Positions 43,949 to 52,137 of a stretch of DNA of 64,000 nucleotides are shown piece after piece; position 1 is the stretch's first letter, and each line of letters opens with the position of its first letter. The notes beneath the pieces are model-generated. The model was given only the letters and a program-made list of their open reading frames with translations. It was not told the origin of the DNA and did not search any database. Made by a program: the position numbers and the translations under genes. The stretch comes from Adhaeribacter soli (GTDB lineage: Bacteria > Bacteroidota > Bacteroidia > Cytophagales > Hymenobacteraceae), in assembly GCF_008727925.1 (NCBI RefSeq), contig NZ_VTWT01000004.1, positions 124,001-188,000 on the forward strand. The letters are read 5' to 3'.

Positions 43949-45643
43949 CTACTCAAAGCTAAACTCCATTTCCGAACTTTCTTTCCGGGCTTTTTTCTGC
44001 GCTTCGGTGGCCCGCAGCTCTACCCTTCGGATCTTGCCGCTGATGGTTTTGGGAAGTTCTTCCACAAACTCGATGAGGCGCGGAATTTTGTAGGGCGCCA
44101 AGTTATGCCGGCTGAACTGGTAAATTTCCTGAGCCAGTTCTTTGGTAGGTTTATGCTCCGGTGCCAGAATAATGAACGCTTTTACCTGAAAACCTTTGAT
44201 TGGGTGCGGACTTCCGACAACTGCCGATTCCACTACTGCTTCGTGCTCAATTAAAACACTTTCCACTTCAAACGGGCCCACGCGGTAATCCGAAGCTTTT
44301 ATCACGTCGTCGTCGCGGCCGATGAACCAGATGTAGCCGTCGCCGTCTTTGTAAGCTTTGTCGCCGGTGTAGTAGAGGTTGTGTTTGAAAACGTCCTTTT
44401 TCTTTTCCGGGTCGCCGAAATATTCTTTGAAAATGCCGTTGGGTTTGCCAGTATCGGTGCGTACGCAAATGTGACCTTCTTCGTGCAGCGGCAGTTCGCG
44501 GCCTTCATCGTCGGCAATAATAATGTCGTAGAGGAAGGTGGGTTTACCCATGCTCCCGAATTTCAGTTCGTCGCCTACCAGGTTGGCCACCATGCAGGTG
44601 CTTTCGGTCTGGCCGTAGCCGTCGCGGATCATGATTCCGGTGCCTTCGTGCCAGGTTTCAATAATTTCGGGATTCAGCGGTTCGCCGGCCGCAACGCATT
44701 CCCGGAAGCTGAAGTTGAAGGCTTTCAGGTCTTCCTGAATGAGCATGCGCAAAGCCGTAGGTGGCGCACAGAAGGTCGTGATTTTATGCTTTTCGAGTTG
44801 CTCTAATTGCGCTTTGGCGTTGAACCTTCCGGCCGGATGATAGGCAAAAACCGTCGCGCCCACGTTCCAGGGCGCAAACACGCAGCTCCACGAAAACTTG
44901 GCCCAGCCCGGTTGCGAAATATTGTAATGCACGTCGCCTTGTTTCAGCCCGATCCAGGAAGCCGTGGAAAGGTGCCCGAACGGATAACTCAGATGCGTAT
45001 GCGTAACCACTTTGGGCATGCCGGTGGTGCCGGAAGTGAAAAACAAAAACAGCGGATCGTCGGCTTTGGTCTGAGCAGCTTCGGCAGTTTTTTCCTGGCT
45101 TTCGATAGCGTTTAAAGGCTGCCAGCCAGGCTTTTCGCCGTCCACAATTATTTTGAGCTGCACGTTTTGCCCCAGCAGTTTTTCGGCTTCATCAATTTTA
45201 TCCGCATTTTCCAGGTCGGAAATTACCACGTTGGGTAAGAGCTTTTCGAAACGGTATTTAATGTCCTGCACGCCCATGATCGTTGCTACCGGCACCATCA
45301 CCAGGCCCCCTTTTATGGCCGCGAAATAGGCAAACCAGTTGGCCGGCAGCAAGGCCAGTTGCAGGAACATGCAATCGCCCTGCTGCAATCTGTTCGCCCG
45401 GAAAAAGTTGAGCAGCTGGTTTCCTTTTTCGGCTATTTCGGTATAAGTATATCGTTCTTCCTTTTCGCCATCGGTCCAAAGTAAAGCTTCCTGTTGTGGG
45501 TGCTGTTTCAGGTTAATGGCTTCAAACACTTCGGTAACCCAGTTAAAATATTCCGGTTTTTCCAAAGGCAGGCCGCGGAGTTTGCTGAATTCGTGGTTGG
45601 CTATTAAACTTCTGACTTCCTGGAAATAAGGCGTTAAACTCAT
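43949..45643 (-). CDS. AMP-dependent acyl-CoA synthetase (medium-chain/acetyl-CoA synthetase type)
   Basis: A 564-residue adenylate-forming enzyme that activates a carboxylate with ATP and joins it to CoA. Motifs in order: A3 loop FFTSGTTGMPKVVTHTH (near 205), A5 DGYGQTEST (near 345), A7 YYTGDKAYKDGDGYIWFIGRDDD (near 425-447), A8 IKASDYRVGPFEVESVL, and the catalytic A10 Lys in LPKTISGKIRR near the end. This combination resembles the ACSM/medium-chain branch; the acyl substrate cannot be read from sequence. Possible promoters are not visible. A decayed copy of its 3' end lies at 40924-41034. Confidence 0.92.
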   Translation of the reverse strand: MSLTPYFQEVRSLIANHEFSKLRGLPLEKPEYFNWVTEVFEAINLKQHPQQEALLWTDGEKEERYTYTEIAEKGNQLLNFFRANRLQQGDCMFLQLALLPANWFAYFAAIKGGLVMVPVATIMGVQDIKYRFEKLLPNVVISDLENADKIDEAEKLLGQNVQLKIIVDGEKPGWQPLNAIESQEKTAEAAQTKADDPLFLFFTSGTTGMPKVVTHTHLSYPFGHLSTASWIGLKQGDVHYNISQPGWAKFSWSCVFAPWNVGATVFAYHPAGRFNAKAQLEQLEKHKITTFCAPPTALRMLIQEDLKAFNFSFRECVAAGEPLNPEIIETWHEGTGIMIRDGYGQTESTCMVANLVGDELKFGSMGKPTFLYDIIIADDEGRELPLHEEGHICVRTDTGKPNGIFKEYFGDPEKKKDVFKHNLYYTGDKAYKDGDGYIWFIGRDDDVIKASDYRVGPFEVESVLIEHEAVVESAVVGSPHPIKGFQVKAFIILAPEHKPTKELAQEIYQFSRHNLAPYKIPRLIEFVEELPKTISGKIRRVELRATEAQKKARKESSEMEFSFE

Positions 45644-46006
45644 ATAAGTAGCGGTTTAAGATCTGATGGAAATGACTTTTAGCCGGAAAACAATAGCGTT
45701 TTATTGCGGCTGAAAAGATTGAATAAGGTACGAAAGGATTTGGTAAAAGGCGAAGAATGTGGGGATAGAATTTGACCCCACCCAACACTCCCCTAAATCA
45801 GGGGAGGGCTTTAAACTCTGATAATTCTGATTCAGACAGAAATTGTCTGAATCAGAATTATCAGAGTTTAAAGAATTCTCAGAATTTAAAAAAAAGATTT
45901 CACCCGTGCTCTTCCGGCACAATTGTCCGAAACAGCTAAATGCCTGAGATTAGAAAGCAGCAAAGAAAAAGTCCTCCCCTGTTTTTAGGGGAGGATTTAG
46001 GTGAGG
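45644..46006. other. 363-bp spacer with palindromes
   Basis: No gene seen. It contains a CCCCTAAATCAGGGG hairpin (45790-45804), a perfect 29-bp inverted repeat with a 5-base loop (45810-45838 and 45844-45872), and a second CCTCCCC...GGGGAGG hairpin (about 45975-45994). The last may end transcription of the DUF417 gene, whose stop is at 46007. Confidence 0.7.
45810..45872. repeat. Perfect 29-bp palindrome
   Basis: TTTAAACTCTGATAATTCTG and the next nine bases (45810-45838) are exactly repeated in inverted form at 45844-45872 around GAAAT. It could form a very stable hairpin or cruciform and could end transcripts from either side. Confidence 0.9.
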
Positions 46007-46573
46007 TCAAACCTCCTTCAATTGCAAATACTTCCGCGCCGCCTGCGCCATGGTAGCCACACTCGCGCCCAGCATGATCACATCTTTTATCACCAATCTT
46101 CCGGCACCGCTCAAGTAAGGGAATCCGTGGTGTATGTCGCCAAGGGATTGCACCCAGGTTTCGGGCGTGGTAATAAGAAACGAAAGCGTTACCAAGCTCA
46201 TGCCGAAAGCCAGAAAACTTCCCAAGGCGGAGACGCCCGGCCATAGCGGATAGGCGGCTATGAGCAAACCGATGAGCACGATCACCGTGCCGAGACCATA
46301 AGAGAAAATATAGGTGTGGTTTTCGGTGTGCCAGGCTACGTTTTCCGGTTTCAGTTCACCTTCTTTGTTCATGTGTTTTTTGTATTCCGGCGCGTCGTAC
46401 TTATAAAAGAAGCTCATGAGCGGAGAGTTGGCTACAAACGGAACAATGCCGTTGGCTTCGTAAGGAAATGCTTTCAAGCCCCCGATCCAAACGAGTACGA
46501 TGATGAGGCCAAGGCGGCATAAGTGTAGTCCGGTTTCCTGGAGGCTGGCCGCGAATTGAAATAATTTATGCAT
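46007..46573 (-). CDS. DUF417 (YkgB/RclC-type) inner-membrane protein
   Basis: A 188-residue protein with four membrane segments. It has the DUF417 start (GLHLCRLGLIIVLVWIGGLKAFPYEANGI), ending with AVFVANSPLMS-like text (PFVANSPLMSFFY), a soluble insert (KKHMNKEGELKPENVAWHTENHTY), and a closing half with LGDIHHGFPYLSGAGRLVIKDVIML, which is well conserved in the family. E. coli RclC, induced by reactive chlorine species, is the best-known member. The gene follows an AraC-family regulator and a flavin reductase on the same strand, a grouping reminiscent of rclR-rclABC. Confidence 0.88.
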   Translation of the reverse strand: MHKLFQFAASLQETGLHLCRLGLIIVLVWIGGLKAFPYEANGIVPFVANSPLMSFFYKYDAPEYKKHMNKEGELKPENVAWHTENHTYIFSYGLGTVIVLIGLLIAAYPLWPGVSALGSFLAFGMSLVTLSFLITTPETWVQSLGDIHHGFPYLSGAGRLVIKDVIMLGASVATMAQAARKYLQLKEV

Positions 46574-46639
46574 GGTTCAGAAATTTGTTTTATTGCAAAT
46601 TTCCGGTTTTTATTGCCGCCATACCATGCACCAAAAGCT

Positions 46640-47524
46640 TTAAGGGATGGACAAATATCCCCGTCGCATCTCCCATTCGGCTTCACGGAAGTGCGTAGGG
46701 GAGAGGCCAATGTGTTTTTTAAAAAAGCGGCTGAAGTAATGTTCGTCTTTAAAACCCAGGCTGGCAGCCACGCCTTTTACCTGCGTATCGGTGTGCAGCA
46801 ATTCCCATTTGGCCCGAAGCAGCACCTTTTCCGAAATCAGCATCGACAGGCTTTTATGGAAGTGCTTCCGGCATAAACTTCCCAGCGTTTTAAGCGGCAG
46901 GTGCAGGGCATCGGCGTAAAAAGAAGGCTGGTGGTGCTTGCTGAAGTTCTCGTTTATCAGGGTTTCGAGCTGGGTTAAAACCGCCGGAATTTGAAACTTC
47001 GGATTGCAGCCCGGCGTTTGCGCGGTCTTCAGACGGGTAAGTTTTACCAGGAAAATCTTCAGGTACGAGAAGACTAGCTCGCCGGTGGCCAATTCCCCGG
47101 TTTTCATTTCTGCCTGCATGTTTTTAAGCAGTTGTGCCAGTTCTATTGCCGTTTCCGGTTCAACGGCTATGGGTTGGGCGTTGTACACCTGGTTGAAAAG
47201 CACCCCATTGCAGCCTACTTCGTGCTGGTAGGTTTCGATGCAGAAAAAGTTCGGGTGAAAAAGCAGCAATTGCGCCCTGGTCGGGGAATGGGGTTGCAGG
47301 GCGAAAGCCTGGTAAATGTTAAAGCAAAATACCTGCCCCGGCCCAAAGCTGGTTTTCGAGAAATCGGTTTCCAGCCTGCCTTCGCCTTCCTGTACCCAAA
47401 GCACGCTGAAATAATTCGTATGGTTTTGCCACACCTTATCCTTCGCCTGAACCTCTGAAATAAGCAAGGGCTCCGTTTCCTGGTTGGCTTTGTAAACGTG
47501 TAAGGGCAGCTTTCCGGTCAGCAT
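46640..47524 (-). CDS. AraC-family transcriptional regulator
   Basis: A 294-residue regulator. The N-terminal cupin-like sensing domain (about 1-150) includes WVQEGEGRLETDF and GPGQVFCFN. The C-terminal AraC DNA-binding domain (about 195-290) has both helix-turn-helix parts: FYADALHLPLKTLGSLCRKHF and GVAASLGFKDEHYFSRFFKKH followed by GLSPTHFRE. Its start is 28 bases beyond the stop of the flavin reductase gene and its stop is 66 bases before the DUF417 start, so all three may be one operon. Several Cys lie in the sensor part, which could serve redox sensing as in RclR, but this is inference. Confidence 0.9.
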   Translation of the reverse strand: MLTGKLPLHVYKANQETEPLLISEVQAKDKVWQNHTNYFSVLWVQEGEGRLETDFSKTSFGPGQVFCFNIYQAFALQPHSPTRAQLLLFHPNFFCIETYQHEVGCNGVLFNQVYNAQPIAVEPETAIELAQLLKNMQAEMKTGELATGELVFSYLKIFLVKLTRLKTAQTPGCNPKFQIPAVLTQLETLINENFSKHHQPSFYADALHLPLKTLGSLCRKHFHKSLSMLISEKVLLRAKWELLHTDTQVKGVAASLGFKDEHYFSRFFKKHIGLSPTHFREAEWEMRRGYLSIP

Positions 47525-47552
47525 CTCATTAAATTATAGTAAAACCGTAGCC

Positions 47553-48080
47553 TTAAAAGCTCAAAAACTGCTCCGCCTGCAATTCCATCAGTTCCAGGTA
47601 AAAAGGGGTAATGATCTTGCCTTCGGCCATATGGTTATGCACTTGCGGGATGCGCACCTTATTGGCGAGTACGTGCATGCCCAGGTAATTGAAAATATCG
47701 GTCAGGTGGCTCATGGCCAGCAAGCCGCCCTGGGTGCCGTTGGAAATAGCCAGCATGGCCGCCTTTTTATGGCGAAAGGTATTCGGGTAAGCCAGGCCGT
47801 CGATGAAGGCTTTCAATACACCGGGAAACGAACCGTTATATTCCGGCAACACGAAAACAAACTTTTCGGAACCGGCAATCAAAGCGCTAACAGCATTAAA
47901 AGCTTCGTTTTTGCCGGTATGCTCGTACAGCGCAGTGCTGATAAAATCGACGGGTAATTCCTGCAGATCGAGTAATTGTGTGGGCTGCTGAAACTTCTGT
48001 AATAGCATGTCGGCGTACTGTTCCGCAATTAAGCGGGAAATAGAATCATTCCGGTTCGTGCCGACAATTATCGTGATCAT
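47553..48080 (-). CDS. NAD(P)H-dependent FMN reductase family protein
   Basis: A 175-residue flavodoxin-like reductase. The phosphate-binding loop is VGTNRNDSISRLIAEQY at the N-terminus; FVLPEYNGSFPGVLKAFIDGL (near 80-98) is the family segment for flavin binding, and SNGTQGGLLAMSHL follows. Members reduce FMN, quinones or azo compounds with NAD(P)H. The gene is first in a row with an AraC regulator and a DUF417 protein. A -7-like TAACTTTG (minus strand, 48106-48113) lies 26 bases upstream without a clear -33 partner. Confidence 0.88.
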   Translation of the reverse strand: MITIIVGTNRNDSISRLIAEQYADMLLQKFQQPTQLLDLQELPVDFISTALYEHTGKNEAFNAVSALIAGSEKFVFVLPEYNGSFPGVLKAFIDGLAYPNTFRHKKAAMLAISNGTQGGLLAMSHLTDIFNYLGMHVLANKVRIPQVHNHMAEGKIITPFYLELMELQAEQFLSF

Positions 48081-48220
48081 GCTGAAAGAGTAATTTTCTA
48101 CCGGCCAAAGTTAACTAAAATCCGGTTTGGTATGGGTAGCCGTTTGCGTTTAACCGTTTTTCGGCGGAAAAGGATATTGTTTTTAAACCAATTTTCCGGA
48201 TTGGTTTTATCGGTTCATCT

Positions 48221-48342
48221 GTAGAGACGCCCAATTTGGGCGTCTCTACGTTCCGGACATAAAAAAAACCTGTGAGGTCTTTAAGACCTCACAGGTTTGA
48301 AACATTGGTATTCTAAAAACTCTCTCCTGAATCAGAGGAGAG
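48221..48342. repeat. Three palindromes in a row downstream of sdhB
   Basis: Three hairpins: GTAGAGACGCCCAA and its complement (48221-48249), AAACCTGTGAGGTCTT and its complement (48266-48298), and CTCTCCT/AGGAGAG (48322-48342). Each is perfect or nearly so with a very short centre in the first two. They lie between the sdhB stop (48353) and the flavin reductase start (48080). The hairpin nearest sdhB may serve as its terminator. The first two are of types seen as dispersed repeats in other genomes. Confidence 0.75.
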
Positions 48343-48352
48343 TTTGGTGGGA

Positions 48353-49135
48353 TTAAACGTTGTCGGAAGTTGCTTTGGCGGCGATAAACTCGCGGTTCAG
48401 CATGGCAATGTTTTCCAGGGAAATGCCTACCGGACACTCTGCCGCGCACGAACCGATGTTGGTACAAGCGCCAAAGCCTTCTTTGTCCATCTGGGCAAGC
48501 ATGTTTTCTACACGCGTTTTGCGCTCCACTTTACCTTGCGGCAACATGGCCAGCTGGCTCACTTTCGCGCTAACGAACAACATGGCCGAAGCATTTTTAC
48601 AGGCTGCTACGCAAGCGCCACAGGCAATACAGGTAGCAGCATCGAAAGCTTTATCGGCAATCGATTTCGGAATTGGAATAGCATTGGCATCCGGTACGCC
48701 ACCGGTATTCACCGATACGTAGCCACCCGCCTGGATGATCCGATCGAAAGCAGAACGGTCTACGCTCAGGTCTTTGTGAACCGGGAACGGCTGGGCTCTC
48801 CATGGTTCGATGGTAATGGTATCGCCGTCTTTGAACTTACGCATGTGCAGCTGGCAGGTAGTAGTACCTGTTTCCGGACCGTGCGGACGGCCGTTAATGA
48901 AAAGGCTGCACATACCGCAAATACCTTCGCGGCAATCGTGGTCGAACGCGATCGGGTCAACGCCGGTGTGCGCAAGATTTTCGTTTACCACGTCCAGCAT
49001 TTCCAGGAAAGACATTTCCGGGGAAATATTTTCGGCTTTGTAGGTTTCTAATTTACCGGCGTCGTGGTTGTTTTTCTGGCGCCAAACCCGCAGCGTCAGG
49101 TTCATGGGTTTGAGGTTCGGATTATTTCCTGCCAT
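48353..49135 (-). CDS. sdhB: Succinate dehydrogenase iron-sulfur subunit
   Basis: Electron-transfer subunit of complex II. 260 residues. The N-terminal ferredoxin domain binds [2Fe-2S] ([15 protein letters not shown] with the later Cys in TTTCQLHM). The C-terminal domain binds [4Fe-4S] and [3Fe-4S] clusters ([15 protein letters not shown] and [11 protein letters not shown], plus ACTN). It is last of sdhCAB, 120 bases after sdhA on the minus strand, with AT-rich inverted arms in the gap. Confidence 0.96.
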   Translation of the reverse strand: MAGNNPNLKPMNLTLRVWRQKNNHDAGKLETYKAENISPEMSFLEMLDVVNENLAHTGVDPIAFDHDCREGICGMCSLFINGRPHGPETGTTTCQLHMRKFKDGDTITIEPWRAQPFPVHKDLSVDRSAFDRIIQAGGYVSVNTGGVPDANAIPIPKSIADKAFDAATCIACGACVAACKNASAMLFVSAKVSQLAMLPQGKVERKTRVENMLAQMDKEGFGACTNIGSCAAECPVGISLENIAMLNREFIAAKATSDNV

Positions 49136-49142
49136 AACTTTT

Positions 49143-49258
49143 TATAATTAAGAATGAATAATTAATAATTAATAATTATTTCCTCGCGGATCAATTACCT
49201 TATCAATTTCTTCACTCCATATTTCAATTATTAATTCTTAATTATTAATTACTAATTA
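49143..49258. repeat. Inverted AT-rich arms filling the sdhA-sdhB spacer
   Basis: ATAATTAAGAATGAATAATT (49143 onward) is complementary, with one difference in 20, to the tract starting AATTATTAATTCTTAATTAT (from 49223), which runs up to the sdhA stop at 49256. On the minus strand the arms lie just after the sdhA stop and about 7 bases before the sdhB start, as in four dcw spacers. Confidence 0.75.
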
Positions 49259-51190
49259 TTTATAGCTCCGCTGGGTCAGCTTCACGTTTTCGAACTTCAG
49301 TTCTTCTTTGTGGAGTTTTTCCGGCTGGTTCGGTCCGGTATATTCCCAGGCGGCAACGTAAGCATAATTGGCATCATCGCGCAATGCTTCGTTTTCCGGC
49401 GTCTGGTATTCCTCGCGGAAGTGACCGCCGCAGCTTTCGTTGCGGTTCAGGGCATCGTCTACCATCAGCTCGCCCAGTTCCAGGAAGTCAGCTACGCGGC
49501 CGGCTTTCTCTAAAGTCTGGTTGAACTCTTCGTTTACGCCCATTACCTTCACGTTTCTCCAGAAGTCGGCCCGCAATTCGCGGATCATACCTTTGGCTTT
49601 GGTCAGGCCTTCGGCGTTACGCGCCATACCGCAGTAGTTCCACATAATGTGGCCCAGTTCTTTGTGGTATTCGTCTACCGTTTTGGTACCGTTAATGGAA
49701 AGCAACTGCTGAATACCGTCGCGAACGTTTCTCTCGGCTTCGGCAAACGCCGGATGGCTGGTTTCTACGCGGTTTGCCGGCATTTGCGCCAGGTAATCGC
49801 CAATGGTGTAAGGAATTACAAAATAACCGTCTGCCAGACCTTGCATCAGGGCCGAAGCACCTAAGCGGTTCGCGCCGTGGTCGGAGAAGTTACACTCGCC
49901 AGTGGCATATAAACCCGGGATTGTGGTCATCAGGTTGTAATCTACCCAAAGGCCACCCATGGTATAGTGTACCGCCGGGTAAATGCGCATTGGGGTTTCG
50001 TATGGGTTTTCGCCGGTAATTTTGGCGTACATTTCGAACAGGTTACCGTATTTAGCGGCTACTTTATCCTGACCATCACGCTTAATAGCATCGGCAAAAT
50101 CAAGGTACACAGCCAGACCGGTCGTTCCTACGCCTCGTCCTTCGTCGCAGGCCAGTTTCGCGTTCCGGGAAGCCACGTCGCGTGGTACCAGGTTACCGAA
50201 AGCCGGGTATTTTCTTTCCAGGAAGTAATCGCGATCCTCTTCGGCAATCTGGGCTACTGTAATTTCGTTGCGGCGCAGGCGCTGGGCCATTTCCTGGGTT
50301 TTAGGAACCCAAACACGGCCGTCGTTACGCAGCGATTCCGACATCAGCGTCAGTTTAGACTGGTAATCGCCGGAAACCGGAATACAAGTAGGGTGGATCT
50401 GGGTGAAGCAAGGGTTACCGAACAGAGCGCCTTTCTTGTGCGCCCGCCAGATAGCCGTAGCATTACAGCCCATAGCATTGGTACTCAGGAAGAACACGTT
50501 GCCGTAACCGCCGGTAGCCAGAATTACCGCGTGCCCGCTGTGCGACTCGATGGCGCCGGTAACCATATTCCGGGTAATAATACCGCGGGCTTTGCCGTCT
50601 ACCATTACCAGGTCCAGCATTTCGGTGCGCGGGTACATTTTTACTTTACCGTAAGCGATCTGGCGGCTAAGCGCCGAATAAGCGCCTAAAAGCAGCTGCT
50701 GTCCGGTCTGGCCGCGGGCGTAGAACGTCCGGCTTACCTGGGCACCCCCGAAAGAACGGTTCGCAAGAAGGCCGCCGTATTCGCGGGCAAAAGGCACGCC
50801 TTGCGCAACGCATTGGTCAATAATATCTACCGAAACCTGGGCCAGGCGGTAAACGTTGGCTTCGCGGGCGCGGTAGTCGCCGCCTTTAATGGTATCGTAG
50901 AATAAACGGAAAACGGAGTCGCCGTCGTTCTGGTAGTTTTTGGCAGCGTTAATACCACCCTGAGCCGCAATAGAGTGTGCACGGCGCGGGCTGTCCTGGT
51001 AGCAGAACGCTTTTACGTTGTAGCCCAGTTCGCCTAAAGTAGCAGCAGCCGAAGCGCCGGCCAGACCGGTTCCAACTACAATTACGTCGTATTTCCGTTT
51101 GTTGGCCGGGTTTACCAGCTTCACGTTAAATTTATGTTTGTCCCATTTTTCGGCCAAAGCGCCTTCCGGGATCTTGGAATCTAAAATCAT
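49256..51190 (-). CDS. sdhA: Succinate dehydrogenase flavoprotein subunit
   Basis: Catalytic FAD subunit of complex II, oxidising succinate to fumarate. 644 residues. FAD loop [19 protein letters not shown]; the flavinylation region [18 protein letters not shown] holds the His to which FAD is covalently bound; substrate residues lie in THPTC-like text (QIHPTCIP), [14 protein letters not shown] and FSDHGANRL. The sequence type (with WGGGV absent and this C-terminal capping part) is the Bacteroidota/b558 class. The start is 18 bases after sdhC. Confidence 0.96.
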   Translation of the reverse strand: MILDSKIPEGALAEKWDKHKFNVKLVNPANKRKYDVIVVGTGLAGASAAATLGELGYNVKAFCYQDSPRRAHSIAAQGGINAAKNYQNDGDSVFRLFYDTIKGGDYRAREANVYRLAQVSVDIIDQCVAQGVPFAREYGGLLANRSFGGAQVSRTFYARGQTGQQLLLGAYSALSRQIAYGKVKMYPRTEMLDLVMVDGKARGIITRNMVTGAIESHSGHAVILATGGYGNVFFLSTNAMGCNATAIWRAHKKGALFGNPCFTQIHPTCIPVSGDYQSKLTLMSESLRNDGRVWVPKTQEMAQRLRRNEITVAQIAEEDRDYFLERKYPAFGNLVPRDVASRNAKLACDEGRGVGTTGLAVYLDFADAIKRDGQDKVAAKYGNLFEMYAKITGENPYETPMRIYPAVHYTMGGLWVDYNLMTTIPGLYATGECNFSDHGANRLGASALMQGLADGYFVIPYTIGDYLAQMPANRVETSHPAFAEAERNVRDGIQQLLSINGTKTVDEYHKELGHIMWNYCGMARNAEGLTKAKGMIRELRADFWRNVKVMGVNEEFNQTLEKAGRVADFLELGELMVDDALNRNESCGGHFREEYQTPENEALRDDANYAYVAAWEYTGPNQPEKLHKEELKFENVKLTQRSYK

Positions 51191-51208
51191 ATCGGTAAAG
51201 AAAATGAA

Positions 51209-51889
51209 TTACTTAAACAGGAAGAAATAAAGCGGCATGGCAGCAAAGCCAAGGCAAACGATAATGGAAAAAGCGTAACCGAAACCTTTAATAGCCGGGG
51301 TGTACTTTTTGTGGTTCAGGCCCAGCGTCTGGAAGGCGCTCTGGAAACCGTGCATTAAATGGTAAGCCAACGCAATCATGGAAATTACATAAAGGACAAC
51401 GTACCACCAGATCTTGAAAGATTCAGCCACGCGGATGTACAGGTTATCTACCATTACCCCGTCGATCATTACCTTGTCGAGGCCGCCGGTTTTCGTTGGC
51501 AGGAAGAAATTGTACAAATGAATAATTAAGAAAACCAAAATTACTGTTCCGAGTAAACCCATATTACGGGAAGACCAGTTACTGTTCTGTTCCGGATGGT
51601 TTACCGCATAAGCTATAGGACGGGCAGCTTTGTTGCGGCGGGTAAGCGCAACGGCATCCCAGATGTGAAATACGAAGCCAGCCAGCAACACAAATTCCAT
51701 TACCCTGATAACCGGGTTGTGGCCCATGAAATGCGAGTACACGTTGAAAGCCTGGCCGCCGTCGTTGTTAAAAAGCTGCAGGTTACCGATCAGGTGAACC
51801 ACCAGAAAGGAACAAAGAAAAAGGCCGGTAATCGACATCACGATTTTGCGGCCTATACTACTGGAAAACGTTTTAGTAAACCAACTCAT
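51209..51889 (-). CDS. sdhC: Succinate dehydrogenase cytochrome b558 subunit
   Basis: Membrane anchor of complex II. 226 residues with five membrane helices, the b558/diheme single-subunit type (no separate sdhD). Heme-ligand His candidates are in LVVHLIGNLQLF (helix 1), AGFVFHIWDAVALT (helix 2), FLIIHLYNFFL and ALAYHLMHGFQSAF. It donates electrons to menaquinone, the expected quinone here. First gene of sdhCAB, with a good promoter 50 bases upstream. Confidence 0.95.
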   Translation of the reverse strand: MSWFTKTFSSSIGRKIVMSITGLFLCSFLVVHLIGNLQLFNNDGGQAFNVYSHFMGHNPVIRVMEFVLLAGFVFHIWDAVALTRRNKAARPIAYAVNHPEQNSNWSSRNMGLLGTVILVFLIIHLYNFFLPTKTGGLDKVMIDGVMVDNLYIRVAESFKIWWYVVLYVISMIALAYHLMHGFQSAFQTLGLNHKKYTPAIKGFGYAFSIIVCLGFAAMPLYFFLFK

Positions 51890-51938
51890 TTGTTAATTAT
51901 TAGGTTTTAAGTAAGCAGAGTAGAGATTGTTTAATTGT

Positions 51939-51969
51939 CAAAGGTAAGAGCCGGATATGTATAAAACAA
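51939..51969 (-). promoter_or_regulatory. Promoter of sdhCAB
   Basis: Read on the minus strand, TTG at 51967-51969 and TACCTTTG at 51939-51946 are separated by 20 bases, a full match to the Bacteroidota consensus. The sdhC start is 50 bases downstream. Confidence 0.8.
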
Positions 51970-52103
51970 CGTTGGAATCATATTTTGAATGAGTCTAAAT
52001 AGTTTCAAGGCGTTAACATAGCAATTATGCAATAAATACCCGGTAAAATGAGTTTAACCTGTTATTGGGAACAGAAATTCGTAAATACCCGAAAGTTTTA
52101 GAA

Positions 52104-52111
52104 TACATTTG
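52104..52111 (+). promoter_or_regulatory. -7 element upstream of the CHU_C protein gene
   Basis: TACATTTG matches the TAnnTTTG -7 consensus and lies 26 bases before the ATG at 52138. No TTG is found at the usual distance upstream (the nearest is 36 bases away), so only this half of the promoter is supported. Confidence 0.45.
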
Positions 52112-52137
52112 TTTTTTGCTATATTAGACCGGACTTT

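Noticed and set aside
45936-46244. Frame overlapping the end of the DUF417 gene
   Set aside because: It is a frame shadow of the DUF417 gene and runs into the hairpin region.
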